Below the pieces are notes generated by a model, which saw only the letters and a program-made list of their open reading frames with translations, did not search any database and was not told where the DNA came from. DNA of 64,000 bases. It comes from Novosphingobium kaempferiae. Its GTDB lineage: Bacteria > Pseudomonadota > Alphaproteobacteria > Sphingomonadales > Sphingomonadaceae. The stretch is taken from contig NZ_CP089301.1 of the NCBI RefSeq assembly GCF_021227995.1, forward strand, positions 2,976,001-3,040,000, in the 5' to 3' direction. A program made the position numbers and the translations under genes. Shown here piece by piece: positions 43,032 through 51,940 of this stretch. The stretch's first letter is position 1. Each line of letters opens with the position of its first letter.

Positions 43032-43958
43032 GTGAAGGATCAGACGTTGCAGTTGCAGGCTATCTCCTTGAGGCAGGTGCGCTTTTTCGTGGCGCTTGCC
43101 GAATCCGGCAACTTCAGCCGCGCGGCGGAAAAAATGGCGATCTCGCAGCCCGCGCTCAGCAGCGCGATCCGGCAGGTCGAAACACTGATGGGCCTCAGGC
43201 TGTTCGACCGGACCACCCACCGCGTCACCCTGACCAGCGCGGGTCTGTCGTTCCTCCCCCACGCCCAGCGCCTGCTGACCACCGCCGACAATGCCTTCCG
43301 CGACATGGGCGAGGCGGCGCATCGGGGGCGGACCACCATCCGCATCGGTGCCATCCCCTCCACCTTCCCCGCCATCGCGCGGGCCATGGCGACGCTCGAT
43401 CAGGACGCCGCCGGGGTCAGCCTTCACCTCGCCGACGGCAAGAGCGACGAACTCATAGCCGACCTGCACCGGGGCCGGATCGACCTCGCCATATGCGTCT
43501 GCGGGCGCGTGGAGGATGGCCTGCTCGCGGACCTGCTGGTGGAGGACGAGATGCTGCTGGTCGTCCCCGTCGGCCATGCGCTCGACGGCGTGGACAGCCT
43601 CCTGTGGAGCCGGCTGGAGGGTCAGGAGATCGTTCACTTCGCAGGCGGCAGCATCGGCGACCTCAGCCGCGCGGCGATGCGCCAGCACAATCTGGAGCCC
43701 TCTTCGCGCTATCAGGTGGATCAGACCGATTCGCTGTTCGGCATCATCGCGGGGGGACTCGCGGTGGGCGTCATGCCGCGCCTCTACACCCGCCGTTTCG
43801 CGCCCGAACAGGTATCGCTGGTGTCGCTCGTCCAGCCCGCGATCCGGCGGCGAATCGTGATGCTGCGGCGAAAGGCGCTGGCCGAGGAGCATCCGCTGGG
43901 CGCGTGGGTGGCCGACCAGTTCACGCCGCTGCTGCCAAGCCTGCTGGCTTCGCACTGA
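43032..43958 (+). CDS. LysR-family transcriptional regulator
   Basis: Regulator of about 308 residues. The N-terminal winged helix (about 12-70) has ISLRQVRFFVALAESGNFSRAAEKMAISQPALSSAIRQVETLMGLRLFDR. The effector domain starts with TTIRIGAIPSTFPAI and includes DLHRGRIDLAICV and GIIAGGLAVGVMPR, as in LysR proteins. The GTG at 43032 has no good Shine-Dalgarno site; internal TTG starts nearby are possible. It is divergent from the purine receptor gene and is the likely regulator of that operon, with a purine or nucleoside as inducer by inference. Confidence 0.9.
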   Translation: MKDQTLQLQAISLRQVRFFVALAESGNFSRAAEKMAISQPALSSAIRQVETLMGLRLFDRTTHRVTLTSAGLSFLPHAQRLLTTADNAFRDMGEAAHRGRTTIRIGAIPSTFPAIARAMATLDQDAAGVSLHLADGKSDELIADLHRGRIDLAICVCGRVEDGLLADLLVEDEMLLVVPVGHALDGVDSLLWSRLEGQEIVHFAGGSIGDLSRAAMRQHNLEPSSRYQVDQTDSLFGIIAGGLAVGVMPRLYTRRFAPEQVSLVSLVQPAIRRRIVMLRRKALAEEHPLGAWVADQFTPLLPSLLASH

Positions 43959-44040
43959 AAGCACAAATAGCCGCACGCAGCACTTGCCGCGAACGGGGGA
44001 GCCCGAAGGCAAAGATCATTTCGTTTTCAGAAAATCTGCC

Positions 44041-44127
44041 TGGTGCGGTCGAGAAGACTCGAACTTCCACGGGCTTTCGCCCACAACGACCTCAACGTTG
44101 CGCGTCTACCAATTCCGCCACGACCGC
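44041..44127 (-). tRNA. tRNA-Leu (anticodon GAG)
   Basis: Read on the minus strand the gene begins GCGGTCGTGGCGGAATTGG and ends in an encoded CCA. The acceptor stem GCGGTCG pairs with CGACCGC. The anticodon stem CAACG/CGTTG frames a loop TTGAGGT with anticodon GAG. A variable arm of the long class II type (TGGGCGAAAGCCCG) and a T arm with GTTCGAGTC identify tRNA-Leu. Length is 87 bases including CCA. Confidence 0.95.
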
Positions 44128-44232
44128 TAAACCAGATGGGGTGGATTTGCATCCTCCCCGGGGCAGGAGCGCGCCACTAGCAAAGAGATTCGGACCCTGC
44201 AAGCGGCTCGTGAAGATTATTTTCGCTCCGCG

Positions 44233-45513
44233 TCATTTTCCTTCCTCCGCCCCCAGAATGCGGCGTTTCATGTGGTGGAGCCCGAACCAGACGCCCAGAA
44301 CCACCACCGGAGCCAGCAGCGCGGCGGTGAAATGGGCGTGTACCTGCGGCACCGCCTCCTCCACGCCCTCCAGCACTTTGCCGATCAGGCCGAGCGCGTA
44401 ATAGCTCACCGCCACGACCGAGAGCCCCTCCACCAATTGCTGCAGGCGCAACTGGCGCGAGGCGTTGCGCTCCATGGACGCGAGGAGGCAGCCGTTCTGG
44501 TTCTCGATCCGCGTATCGATTCGGGTCCGCAGCAGCGTCAGCACTTGCGCGGTGCGCTGCGACAATAGTTCCGCGCGGCGGCTGTGCGCGGCGCAGGTGC
44601 GCACGGCAGGCAGAAAGCGGCGCTGCGTGAAGTCGGCCAGCGACAGGCAACCCGGCACCGGCACTATATGCAGTTCGGCCAGCCGCTCCTCCACGATCGT
44701 CGCATAGGCCTGCGTCGCGTTCATGCGGAAGTCCGCCGCGCTCGCCTGCGCCACCTGCTCCATCGAGAGGTGCATGACCTTCTCCAGCAGTTCGTCGTCG
44801 GTAATGTCGGGCCGGGCGACGGCGTGGTTCACCTCTGCCAGCATCTCCTCCACCCGGTCGAGCGCGCGCCACCCGTCGCGCGCCACCGGCAGGCCCAGCA
44901 GCGCCAGATTGCGGTAGTTGCCGAGTTCCTGAAGCCGCTGCAGCGTGCGGGAGAACGGCCCCGGCGCCATGCCGCATGCGGCGATGAGCGCGACGCCGAA
45001 CCCGTCCTCGCGCAACTGGAAGTCGGACCACACCCGCGCCCGCGCCTCGTCAGGGTGGTCGCCGATATAGCATGTCACCATATCGTCCGGCGCAAAGCCG
45101 AGCCCGGGAAGCAGCGCCAGCGCCGCCGCCTCGTCCTCCACCAGTTGCAGGCGCGAGGCGCGGATCACCTTGCCCGGCAGGCTGCCCGCCCAGGCCAGCG
45201 CATCGGTCAGCGCCGGGGAGCCGTTGCCGGTCACGAACAGCGTCGTCGTGCTCGCCTCGCTCTGCCGCTCCCATGTAAAGGCCAGCCCCGGCGCGAGATT
45301 GCCACTGAGATGGCGCGGCAGGTTCTCCGACGGAAACGGCACGCTCGGCCCGACCGAGGGGATCGCGCACATAGCCGCCATCTCCTCCTCCCGGTCGGCC
45401 GGATCGAGGACGCGCACGAACTGGATGATCGATGCCGGCGCACAGATCTGCGGCCAGCGCCGCAAATGCATCTCGCTCACCACCACACGGCGAAGTTCGT
45501 GCTCGTTCAGCAA
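44233..45513 (-). CDS. DUF3422 family membrane-anchored protein
   Basis: Protein of about 426 residues matching the DUF3422 pattern: LLNEHELRRVVVSEMHLRRWPQICAPASIIQFVRVL at the N-terminus, LPGLGFAPDDMVTCYIGDHPDEARARVWSDFQL in the middle. A C-terminal cytoplasmic or periplasmic helical region precedes membrane segments LSVVAVSYYALGLIGKVLEG and AALLAPVVVLGVWFGL. The TTG at 45513 was chosen because GGAGG lies nine bases upstream and it starts the conserved part. An ATG at 45588 would add 25 residues of low-complexity sequence. The function of the family is not known. It is divergent from a cytochrome c gene that has the candidate quinoprotein operator. Confidence 0.8.
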   Translation of the reverse strand: MLNEHELRRVVVSEMHLRRWPQICAPASIIQFVRVLDPADREEEMAAMCAIPSVGPSVPFPSENLPRHLSGNLAPGLAFTWERQSEASTTTLFVTGNGSPALTDALAWAGSLPGKVIRASRLQLVEDEAAALALLPGLGFAPDDMVTCYIGDHPDEARARVWSDFQLREDGFGVALIAACGMAPGPFSRTLQRLQELGNYRNLALLGLPVARDGWRALDRVEEMLAEVNHAVARPDITDDELLEKVMHLSMEQVAQASAADFRMNATQAYATIVEERLAELHIVPVPGCLSLADFTQRRFLPAVRTCAAHSRRAELLSQRTAQVLTLLRTRIDTRIENQNGCLLASMERNASRQLRLQQLVEGLSVVAVSYYALGLIGKVLEGVEEAVPQVHAHFTAALLAPVVVLGVWFGLHHMKRRILGAEEGK

Positions 45514-45606
45514 GTCCCCGGTCCTCCTCAAGCTCTGCCCCAGACTGCGACTCCGGGTCGAAGGCAGGCAAGTACCTCTTGGTATCATGCAGCAGGCCGG
45601 TGCGGA

Positions 45607-45620
45607 CCAAAGTCCAATAT
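45607..45620 (+). promoter_or_regulatory. Candidate quinoprotein-regulon motif, site 1
   Basis: CCAAAGTCCAATAT, about 62 bases before the cytochrome c start at 45682. It matches the motif found before the SoxYZ-like, porin and PQQ dehydrogenase genes (CCAARGTSCAAT). Confidence 0.5.
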
Positions 45621-45681
45621 CCGCCCCCGGCACCCCCATGCCAAACCGATGGCCAAGACAGGAATCACGGGAGAATACGAC

Positions 45682-46092
45682 ATGACCATCGGCCGGAAAC
45701 GCGCGGGACTGGCCCTCGGAGCCGCCGCGCTGATACTGGCGGCCTGGGCGGGCGGGCAGCAGGGACTGGTCGCCTCCGCCGAAGCCGCGCCTGCAGCACC
45801 GCCCGCACCCACCTCCTTCGCGCGTTGCGCGGTGTGCCACAACGTCGCCAAGGGCGCGCCGAACAAGCTCGGGCCCAACCTCTACGGCACGTTCGGGCAC
45901 AAGATGGGCCAGGGCAGCTTCGCCTTCTCCGACGCGGTGAAGAAGTCCGGCCTGACGCTGGACGAGAAGACGCTCGACAAGTGGCTGGAGAACCCGCGCA
46001 CGCTGGTGCCCGGCAACAAGATGAGTTTCCCCGGCATGAAGGACGCCGCCAAGCGCAAGGAAATTATCGACTACCTCAAGAAGCAGCGCTGA
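45682..46092 (+). CDS. Small class I cytochrome c
   Basis: Exported cytochrome c of 136 residues. A signal peptide or anchor (RAGLALGAAALILAAWAGG) is followed by the haem motif CAVCH near residue 53, NKLGPNLYGTFGHKMGQGSF, and the axial methionine region MSFPGMKDAAKRKEIIDYLKK. This is typical of small mono-haem cytochromes of the c2/c-552 class. It would pass electrons between a periplasmic dehydrogenase and a terminal oxidase. It lies next to the quinoprotein genes and carries the putative regulon motif upstream, so it may be the electron acceptor of the PQQ dehydrogenase or of its cytochrome. Confidence 0.87.
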   Translation: MTIGRKRAGLALGAAALILAAWAGGQQGLVASAEAAPAAPPAPTSFARCAVCHNVAKGAPNKLGPNLYGTFGHKMGQGSFAFSDAVKKSGLTLDEKTLDKWLENPRTLVPGNKMSFPGMKDAAKRKEIIDYLKKQR

Positions 46093-46156
46093 GTTCATCC
46101 TCTCTCAAGCGCCCGGTCCGTCGCTTTAGAGCGGCGGGCGGGTTTTCATTTCCTGT

Positions 46157-46232
46157 CGTCATTGCGAGCGGAGCGAAGCAATCCAGCGGCATCGCGCAAC
46201 GCCGGATTGCTTCGCTCCGCTCGCAATGACGA
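46157..46232. repeat. Palindromic repeat A, copy 3
   Basis: Arms with G/C at the variable position (GCGGAGC and GCTCCGC). It lies between the converging cytochrome c and CXXCW genes; its right end is one base from the stop codon of the latter. Confidence 0.95.
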
Positions 46233-46233
46233 C

Positions 46234-46785
46234 TTAGGGTGCAGCGATCACCACCGGCTCCGCATCGACCAGTTCGCGGCCCGCGCCGTGCCAGCCCTCG
46301 ATCCCCTCGGCGAGCCAGCGGACGTGCGCGACACCGCCTCTGGCCAGCCGTCGCGCGGCGTTCCAGCCCATCCAGCAGTCGGTGCGGCAGAACGTCACCA
46401 CCGGCAGATGCGCCTTGGCCACTTCCGCCAGCAGCCCCTGCCACAGCAGCGGATCGACCGGACTGCGGCCGGTTTCCGGGTGCCACAGCGCGCCGGAGAT
46501 CGTCTGGTGCGCCTCGCTCAGCGTCCATTGCCCGGTCGCGGGATCGCGGCGGCCCGCCTCCACCGGCAGCACGTCGAGGAACAGCGCATCGCGGCCGGGC
46601 GTCAGCTTCAGCGCGTCGGTCAGGGCGATGCGGCGGGCGGGAGATGGCACCCGATCCACCGGAGCGCGGTAGCGGCGGGCGCGATATCCGGCCGCATCGA
46701 AGTCGTCTCCGGCGGCATGGGCTGAGGGCGCGCAGAGCCACGCCAGCAGCCAGCCGAGCGTCGTTCTGCGGCAGATTTGCGCCAT
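46234..46785 (-). CDS. PQQ-dependent-catabolism-associated CXXCW rhodanese-like protein
   Basis: Exported protein of 183 residues. A signal peptide ends PSAHAAGDD. The rhodanese-like fold has LFLDVLPVEAG and the C-terminal PVVTFCRTDCWMGWNAARRLA with the CxxCW motif (CRTDCW) that defines the family linked to quinoprotein clusters. These proteins are thought to handle a thiol or redox function for PQQ enzymes, but their biochemical role is unproven. The stop is directly beside repeat A copy 3. It is divergent from the SoxYZ-like gene, with a candidate operator between. Confidence 0.85.
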   Translation of the reverse strand: MAQICRRTTLGWLLAWLCAPSAHAAGDDFDAAGYRARRYRAPVDRVPSPARRIALTDALKLTPGRDALFLDVLPVEAGRRDPATGQWTLSEAHQTISGALWHPETGRSPVDPLLWQGLLAEVAKAHLPVVTFCRTDCWMGWNAARRLARGGVAHVRWLAEGIEGWHGAGRELVDAEPVVIAAP

Positions 46786-46809
46786 TTCCGCTGCCTTTCC
46801 AGCCTCATC

Positions 46810-46823
46810 CCAAGGTCCAATAT
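46810..46823 (+). promoter_or_regulatory. Candidate quinoprotein-regulon motif, site 2
   Basis: CCAAGGTCCAATAT in the 74-base divergent region between the CXXCW gene and the SoxYZ-like gene, 37 bases before the latter's start. It differs from site 1 at one position. Confidence 0.5.
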
Positions 46824-46859
46824 GGCGCGGGATGCGGGCGGACTACATTGGCCCTTGGT

Positions 46860-47657
46860 ATGATCCGCAAGAAGATCCTGCTCGCCCTCCTCGCGCCCCT
46901 TGCCGCGCTTTCCCCGGCGGTTTCCGCGCGCGAGGCGCTGCCGCCCGACCCGCTGAAATCGCCGATGTGGGCATATCATGCCGAGCGGCTGTTCGGCGAT
47001 GCGCCGGTGCGCTTCGACCCGGCGGTCAGGCTCGAAATCCCACAGATCGCCGAGAACCAGCGGGTGTTTCCCGTCACCGTCGATGCCCGGAGAATCGCCG
47101 GAGTCCGGCGCATCCTGCTGTTCGCGGACCTCAATCCGATCCCCGTCGCGGTGGACTACGCGCCCAGCGCCGCCGCGCCGTTTCTGGCGACGCGGATCAA
47201 GCTGGACCAGCGCACGCCGGTGCGCGCGGCAGTGCTCACCAGCGACGGAATCTGGCACGTTTCCGGGGCCTGGATCGACGCGGCGGGCGGTGGCTGCTCC
47301 GCTCCGCCGGTCAGCCGGGTGAAGGGCGACTGGGCCGATCACCTCGGCGAAATGCACGGCGCGGCATGGGCACTGAACGGCACCGAGACGCGCCTGAGAG
47401 TGACCGTGCGCCACCCGATGGACACCGGGCTGGTCGAGAACATCCCCGCCTACAACATCGAGCGGCTCACCGTCTCGTCCGCCACCGGAACGCCCCTCGC
47501 CACCCTCGAAGTGTTCGGATCGGTGGCCGAGGATCCCGCCTTCACGTTCATCGTCGAGAGCGCGAAAGGCCCCCTCTCCGTCACCGCCCGCGACACGTCG
47601 GGCCTCGAGTTCACCGGCACCGTGACGCCGGGCCGCGCCGCGCTCGCCAGCCGGTGA
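46860..47657 (+). CDS. Quinoprotein-associated SoxYZ-like carrier protein
   Basis: Exported protein of 265 residues. The signal peptide ends LSPAVSAREA. The first domain is SoxY-like and ends around GGGCSAPP near residue 145, whose cysteine corresponds to the SoxY carrier cysteine in a shifted context. The second domain (about 170-265) is SoxZ-like with VRHPMDTGL and a terminal TGTVTP. Such fused carriers occur specifically in PQQ dehydrogenase clusters. Known SoxYZ carries sulfur intermediates; the ligand of this variant is not known. The metallohydrolase gene begins 11 bases after it. Confidence 0.83.
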   Translation: MIRKKILLALLAPLAALSPAVSAREALPPDPLKSPMWAYHAERLFGDAPVRFDPAVRLEIPQIAENQRVFPVTVDARRIAGVRRILLFADLNPIPVAVDYAPSAAAPFLATRIKLDQRTPVRAAVLTSDGIWHVSGAWIDAAGGGCSAPPVSRVKGDWADHLGEMHGAAWALNGTETRLRVTVRHPMDTGLVENIPAYNIERLTVSSATGTPLATLEVFGSVAEDPAFTFIVESAKGPLSVTARDTSGLEFTGTVTPGRAALASR

Positions 47658-47668
47658 CGTTCACGCCC

Positions 47669-48607
47669 ATGACCTTGACTCGCCGCAGCGTCCTTGCCGG
47701 CGCGCTGGCGTGTCCGGTGGCGCTGCGGGCGGAGACGTTCGCCGGCAGCTATGCACCCCGGGCCGAGCCCATCGCCGAGGGCGTGTGGATGGTGCGCGGG
47801 GCCGATGCGCCGATCCTGTTCGAGAACGGCGGCATGATCGCCAACAGCGCCATCCTGTCCACCGACGACGGCGCGGTGCTGTTCGACCCCGGCGTCTCGC
47901 TGGACCACGGCAGGGCGCTCGGCGCGCTGGCGCGGCAGGTGACGGGCAAGGCGGTGGGCCGCGTCTACGTCAGCCACCTGCACCCCGACCACGCGCTCGG
48001 CGCCGCCGCCTTCGACCCCGCGATCGTCCACGCCCTGCCCGCCACCCGCGCCGATCTGGAGCGCGATGGCGAGGGGTTTTCCGATGCCATGTACCGCCTG
48101 CTGTCGGACTGGATGAAGGGCACGCATGTCGTCCTGCCCACGGGTGATGTCACGGAAGGCGCGACCTCGTTCGGCGGACGAGCCTTCCGCCTCTTCGCGA
48201 TGCAGGGCCATTCGGCGGGCGACCTCGTTCTGCTGGACGAGCGGACCGGCACGCTGCTCGCGGGCGACCTCGTCTTCCACGACCGCGCGCCGTCGACGCC
48301 GCACGCCGACCTTGCCAAGTGGCGCGCGGCGCTCGACCGGCTGAAGGCGGTGCCGCACACCGCGCTGGTGCCGGGGCATGGCCCGCTCGACCGCGACGGC
48401 TCCGCCATCGCGCAGACCCGCGACTGGCTCGACTGGCTTGAGGATACGCTGGCGCAGGCCGTGGCCGACGGGCTCGACATGACCGAGGCGGGGGAACTGC
48501 CGATCCCCGAGCGGTTCGCCGGACTGAAGGCGGTGCGGTACGAATTGCAGCGCAGCGTCTCGCACCTCTATCCGGGGCTGGAGGCGCGGTTGTTGCCGAA
48601 GTTGTGA
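47669..48607 (+). CDS. Quinoprotein relay system zinc metallohydrolase (MBL fold)
   Basis: Exported protein of about 312 residues. A Tat-like signal (TRRSVLAGALACPVALRAE) leads into a metallo-beta-lactamase fold with YVSHLHPDHALGAAAF (HxHxDH), FAMQGHSAGDLVLLDE, LLAGDLVFHDRAPS and ALVPGHGPLDRDG as metal ligands. Quinoprotein relay metallohydrolases occur with SoxYZ-like carriers in PQQ clusters. A GTG start at 47654 is also possible. It probably acts on a thiol-bound or thioester intermediate, by analogy with glyoxalase II-like enzymes, but this is not shown. Confidence 0.85.
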   Translation: MTLTRRSVLAGALACPVALRAETFAGSYAPRAEPIAEGVWMVRGADAPILFENGGMIANSAILSTDDGAVLFDPGVSLDHGRALGALARQVTGKAVGRVYVSHLHPDHALGAAAFDPAIVHALPATRADLERDGEGFSDAMYRLLSDWMKGTHVVLPTGDVTEGATSFGGRAFRLFAMQGHSAGDLVLLDERTGTLLAGDLVFHDRAPSTPHADLAKWRAALDRLKAVPHTALVPGHGPLDRDGSAIAQTRDWLDWLEDTLAQAVADGLDMTEAGELPIPERFAGLKAVRYELQRSVSHLYPGLEARLLPKL

Positions 48608-48634
48608 CGCGCGCTGGGCACATCGTTGCTTCCA

Positions 48635-48753
48635 CGTCGTCCCGGGCTCGACCCGGGACCGGTGGCCGTCTTTAGGCGCGACCTCTCGCCAAAGCGCCCT
48701 GCCGATGGGTGGGCTGTTCACGGCCAGCGGTCCCGGATCAAGTCCGGGACGAC
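48635..48753. repeat. Palindromic repeat C (CGTCGTCCCGGGCTCGACCC type)
   Basis: Inverse arms CGTCGTCCCGGGCTCGACCC at the left and a matching TCCCGGATCAAGTCCGGGAC at the right end, with about 70 bases between. It is the only copy noticed and is followed within 20 bases by repeat A copy 4. With it, it fills the 264-base gap. Confidence 0.75.
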
Positions 48754-48773
48754 GAAAATCATGAGCTCCCTTT

Positions 48774-48849
48774 CGTCATTGCGAGCGTAGCGAAGCAATC
48801 CATCGTCGCAGGCCGACCGTGGATTGCTTCGCTACGCTCGCAATGACGA
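48774..48849. repeat. Palindromic repeat A, copy 4
   Basis: T/A variant (GCGTAGC and GCTACGC). It lies between the converging metallohydrolase and TonB receptor genes and ends 22 bases before the receptor stop. Confidence 0.95.
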
Positions 48850-48871
48850 AGGTTGGATGACGAGCCCCCCT

Positions 48872-51124
48872 CTAAAACCGCGCTCTTACCGAAACCGTCA
48901 GCCTGCGCGGCGCGCCCGGGGCGTAGGCGCGGGGGTTTTCCGCTCCCGGCGCCTCGACCAGATCGATCTCGTCGATCTCGGAGAACGTGCCCATCGTCAC
49001 GTAGCGGCGGTCGAACAGGTTGCGCAGTTCCGCCGCCAGCTCGACGCCGGGGAAGACCTCGACCCGGCCCATCGCGTCGAACACGGCGTAGGCGGGCGTG
49101 CGGGCGTTGTCGTTGCCTTCGTCCCCCAGCAGGACCTGCCCCGAACGCGCGCGCATGGCGAGGCCGAGTTCCCAGCCCTTGCCCGCGCGCCCGGCATAGA
49201 GATTGACCGAATGACGCGGCACGCCGGGCAGGCGGTCTCCACGCGCGACCGCGACCAGGCCGTCCTCGTCCGCCTCGGGGTTGGAGGGGCTGGAGACCTC
49301 GAAATCCTCGCGGAATTTCGCGTCGGTCAGGGCATAGCTGGCCGAAAGCCGCCAGCCGCCGCGCTGCCAGTCGGCCGAAGCCTCGATCCCCTGCCGCCGG
49401 CTTTCGCCGAGGTTGGCGAAGTAGGCCCGCCCGCGCACTTCCGATGCGATCATGCGGATGTCGTTCTTCGTGTCCGAACGCCAGCCGTTGATCCGCCATG
49501 CAAGCCCGCCGCTGTTCCCGGAAATCCCGGCGTGCCAGTTCTGCGCCGTCATGGCCTTCAGCGGCGGGTCGGCGATGAAGAAGTTCGCCAGCGTGCACGG
49601 CGATTCAGGATCGGCGCAGGACAGTTCGGCGGGCGTCGGGTTGCGGCTGGTGAGCGCGAACCCGGCGGTCGCGTGGATCTGCGGGGTCAGGGCGTAGTCG
49701 AACTCGATCGAGGGATTGAGGCGGCTGAACTTGTGGCTGCCGTCGAGCGCGTCGCCCAGCCGGTCGTCCAGCGTGACCCGCGTGCGCGACCAGCGCGCGC
49801 CCGCCTCCACCGTCAGCGCCGGGGTCAGCGGCACTTCGGCGCTGGCGAACAGGGCAAGGTCGGTCATGCGCGTGACGACGTCGACCGGCGTGATGCCGCC
49901 GTCCTCGGACGTGAGCAGCAGGCCCAGCCCCTTGACCGAGCGGTCCTCCTCCAGTTCGCCCAGTTCGGTGGTGGCGACGAAGCGGGTGCGCGCGCGTTCC
50001 CAGCTGGCGCCTACGGCGAAGCGGCGGGTGCCGTTCTGCGTCTCGCGCTCGTCCAGCCATTGCAGCATCGCCCCGCCGCTGCGGGTGCGCTCGCGCCCGC
50101 GGTTGAACACGGCGTAGTCGTCCACCGCCGGGTCGATGACGACGGGCGCGCCGTTCGCCAGCAGCGGTTCCTCGAACTCGTCGTCATCGCCGAGGCACAG
50201 GTTTGCTGCATCATCCTCGCAGGCGCCGAAGTCGGCAAGATCACCATTGGCGCTGCGGCGGGTCAGCGTCTGCCAGTGCGCGCGCAGTTCCACGCGGCCG
50301 GTGTCTCCCGCCGCGATCCACGGCGCGGCGACGAGGCGGGCGAAGCGCGTGTGGGTGACGTCTGGCGTGGTGAACACCGCGTTCCAGTCCGCATCGAGCA
50401 GTTCGACCGGGGCGACACCGTTGCCCGTCAGGTCGGTGTCGGCGGCGAGCGCCTGAAGTTCCAGCCCCCATGTCCCGGCATCGTGCAGGCCCTTGGCGAA
50501 CAGCCGCTTGAGCGTGGAGGGCGAAGCGACGCGCCAGCCGTCGTCATGGCGGGCCTCGGCGACGACCAGCAGGTTGTCGGCCTTGTCGCCCAACCCCAGC
50601 GACACGCTGCCGCCGACGCTGCCCACCGTGTCCAGATCGCCCTGCAGCCGCAGGCCCGACAGGCTGGTGCCGTCATGCGTGGTCAGCAGCAGCGATCCGG
50701 CCAGCGCATTGCGGCCGAGCACCGGGTTCGCCTCATTCAGCTGCGCGCCCCGCAGCGCGGCCTCGGGCACCACGTCGAGCAGCACCACATCGCCGAACGG
50801 CTGGTTGAAGCGCACCCCGTCGAGGTAGACCGCCAGCCCCTGCTCCGCACCCTGCAGCGCGGAGGCCGAGAAGCCGCGCCACGTCAGCGCCGCCTGCCAT
50901 GGGTTGCCGGTCGATTCGGCCAGTGTCAGCCCCGGAACGGTCCGCTCCAGCGCGCGGGCGAGGTCGCGCTTTCCCGCGATGTCGAGCGCCTGCGGGTCCA
51001 CCTCGCGTGCTTCGTCGAGGTCGATCGATCCGCCCGGCGCGGTGACGACGATCGGCGCTTCGTCAGCCCATACCGGCGAGGCCGAGGCCAGCAGGCCGGC
51101 GATGATGTAGCTGGTCTTTCGCAT
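48872..51124 (-). CDS. TonB-dependent receptor of the quinoprotein cluster
   Basis: Outer-membrane receptor of about 750 residues. The ATG at 51124 gives the signal peptide MRKTSYIIAGLLASASPVWA. The plug has ADEAPIVVTAPGGSIDLDE, ALERTVPGLTLAESTGNPWQAALTWRGFSASALQG, YLDGVRFNQPFGDVVLLDVVPEAALRG and NALAGSLLLTTHDG. The barrel ends RRLTVSVRARF. It is shorter and different in type from the receptor at 39828. Its placement among PQQ and candidate lanthanide genes raises the possibility that it imports a metal chelate, the alcohol substrate or PQQ; none of these is proven. Confidence 0.9.
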   Translation of the reverse strand: MRKTSYIIAGLLASASPVWADEAPIVVTAPGGSIDLDEAREVDPQALDIAGKRDLARALERTVPGLTLAESTGNPWQAALTWRGFSASALQGAEQGLAVYLDGVRFNQPFGDVVLLDVVPEAALRGAQLNEANPVLGRNALAGSLLLTTHDGTSLSGLRLQGDLDTVGSVGGSVSLGLGDKADNLLVVAEARHDDGWRVASPSTLKRLFAKGLHDAGTWGLELQALAADTDLTGNGVAPVELLDADWNAVFTTPDVTHTRFARLVAAPWIAAGDTGRVELRAHWQTLTRRSANGDLADFGACEDDAANLCLGDDDEFEEPLLANGAPVVIDPAVDDYAVFNRGRERTRSGGAMLQWLDERETQNGTRRFAVGASWERARTRFVATTELGELEEDRSVKGLGLLLTSEDGGITPVDVVTRMTDLALFASAEVPLTPALTVEAGARWSRTRVTLDDRLGDALDGSHKFSRLNPSIEFDYALTPQIHATAGFALTSRNPTPAELSCADPESPCTLANFFIADPPLKAMTAQNWHAGISGNSGGLAWRINGWRSDTKNDIRMIASEVRGRAYFANLGESRRQGIEASADWQRGGWRLSASYALTDAKFREDFEVSSPSNPEADEDGLVAVARGDRLPGVPRHSVNLYAGRAGKGWELGLAMRARSGQVLLGDEGNDNARTPAYAVFDAMGRVEVFPGVELAAELRNLFDRRYVTMGTFSEIDEIDLVEAPGAENPRAYAPGAPRRLTVSVRARF

Positions 51125-51189
51125 ACTTTGTCGGCGCAATGCTGCGCCCTCCCCCTGTTGGCGATCGTTCGCCGTTTTATTTCCCCTTT

Positions 51190-51265
51190 CGTCATTGCGA
51201 GGACCGAAGGTCCGCGGCAATCCGGCGGCAGGCGCTGCGGTGGATTGCTACGCTCGCAATGACGA
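51190..51265. repeat. Palindromic repeat A, copy 5, hybrid arms
   Basis: The left arm is of a different subtype, with its own small hairpin GACCGAAGGTC, while the right arm is of the usual T/A kind but shortened. It lies between the cytochrome b561 and receptor genes on the minus strand, within the message upstream of the receptor. Confidence 0.85.
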
Positions 51266-51281
51266 AACAGGCTGACATTCC

Positions 51282-51803
51282 TCAAAGCATCCGGCGCAGC
51301 ACGCCGTCCCGCAGCATGAAATGATGGCGCAGCGCCGCGCCGACATGGCCCGCGACCAGCGCCAGCAGCAGCCAGCCGCCGGTGCCGTGGAAGCCGTGGC
51401 CCACCTCGTAGAGCGTGCTGCCCTTCGCCACCGCCAGCTTGGGCCAGTCGAACAGGCCGAACCACGTCAGCGGATACTTGCCCGCCGAGGACATGATCCA
51501 CCCCGACACCGGCATCGCGATCATGAAGAGATAGAGCACCGCATGGACCGCGTGGGCGAGGCCGATCTCGGCCCGGCTCATGCTGGCGGGATAAGCGGGC
51601 GCCCGCCACGTCAGCCGCAGCATGAGGCGCAGCATGGAGAGGACCAGAACGGTCAGCCCCATCGCCTTGTGGACCGGCATGACCGACACCACGCCGTCGA
51701 GCGCATCGTGCAGCAGCCCGCTGGCAAGGTTGGCGACGATGAGCGCCGCGATGATCCAGTGCAGCATGCGTGCTGCGGCATTGTACCTGGGTGTGTCCAT
51801 CAT
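51282..51803 (-). CDS. Cytochrome b561-type membrane protein
   Basis: Inner-membrane di-haem b561-like protein of 173 residues with four helices: ARMLHWIIAALIVANLASGLLHDAL, GLTVLVLSMLRLMLRLTWR, LAHAVHAVLYLFMIAMPVSGWIM and GWLLLALVAGHVGAALRHHFML. Histidines in helices 1 (LHW), 2-3 (HKAMG, HAVHAV) and 4 (GHVGAALRHH) are placed as haem ligands. Proteins of this type shuttle electrons between quinol and periplasmic partners. It sits between the porin and the TonB receptor and may connect the periplasmic oxidation to the quinone pool. Confidence 0.85.
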   Translation of the reverse strand: MMDTPRYNAAARMLHWIIAALIVANLASGLLHDALDGVVSVMPVHKAMGLTVLVLSMLRLMLRLTWRAPAYPASMSRAEIGLAHAVHAVLYLFMIAMPVSGWIMSSAGKYPLTWFGLFDWPKLAVAKGSTLYEVGHGFHGTGGWLLLALVAGHVGAALRHHFMLRDGVLRRML

Positions 51804-51843
51804 GGCTGCGACTCCGGTGATGGGTGGTTGAGTTCAATTCCTT

Positions 51844-51929
51844 CGTCATTGCGAGCGACCGTCAGGTCGCGCGGCAATCCAGGGCGGCATCGACCGCGCC
51901 GGATTGCTTCGCTACGCTCGCAATGACGA
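51844..51929. repeat. Palindromic repeat A, copy 6, hybrid arms
   Basis: The left arm has an internal hairpin (GCGACCGTCAGGTCGC) similar to copy 5, while the right arm is the usual T/A form. It lies between the porin and cytochrome b561 genes, 11 bases after the porin stop. Confidence 0.88.
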
Positions 51930-51940
51930 AAGGTTGCGCA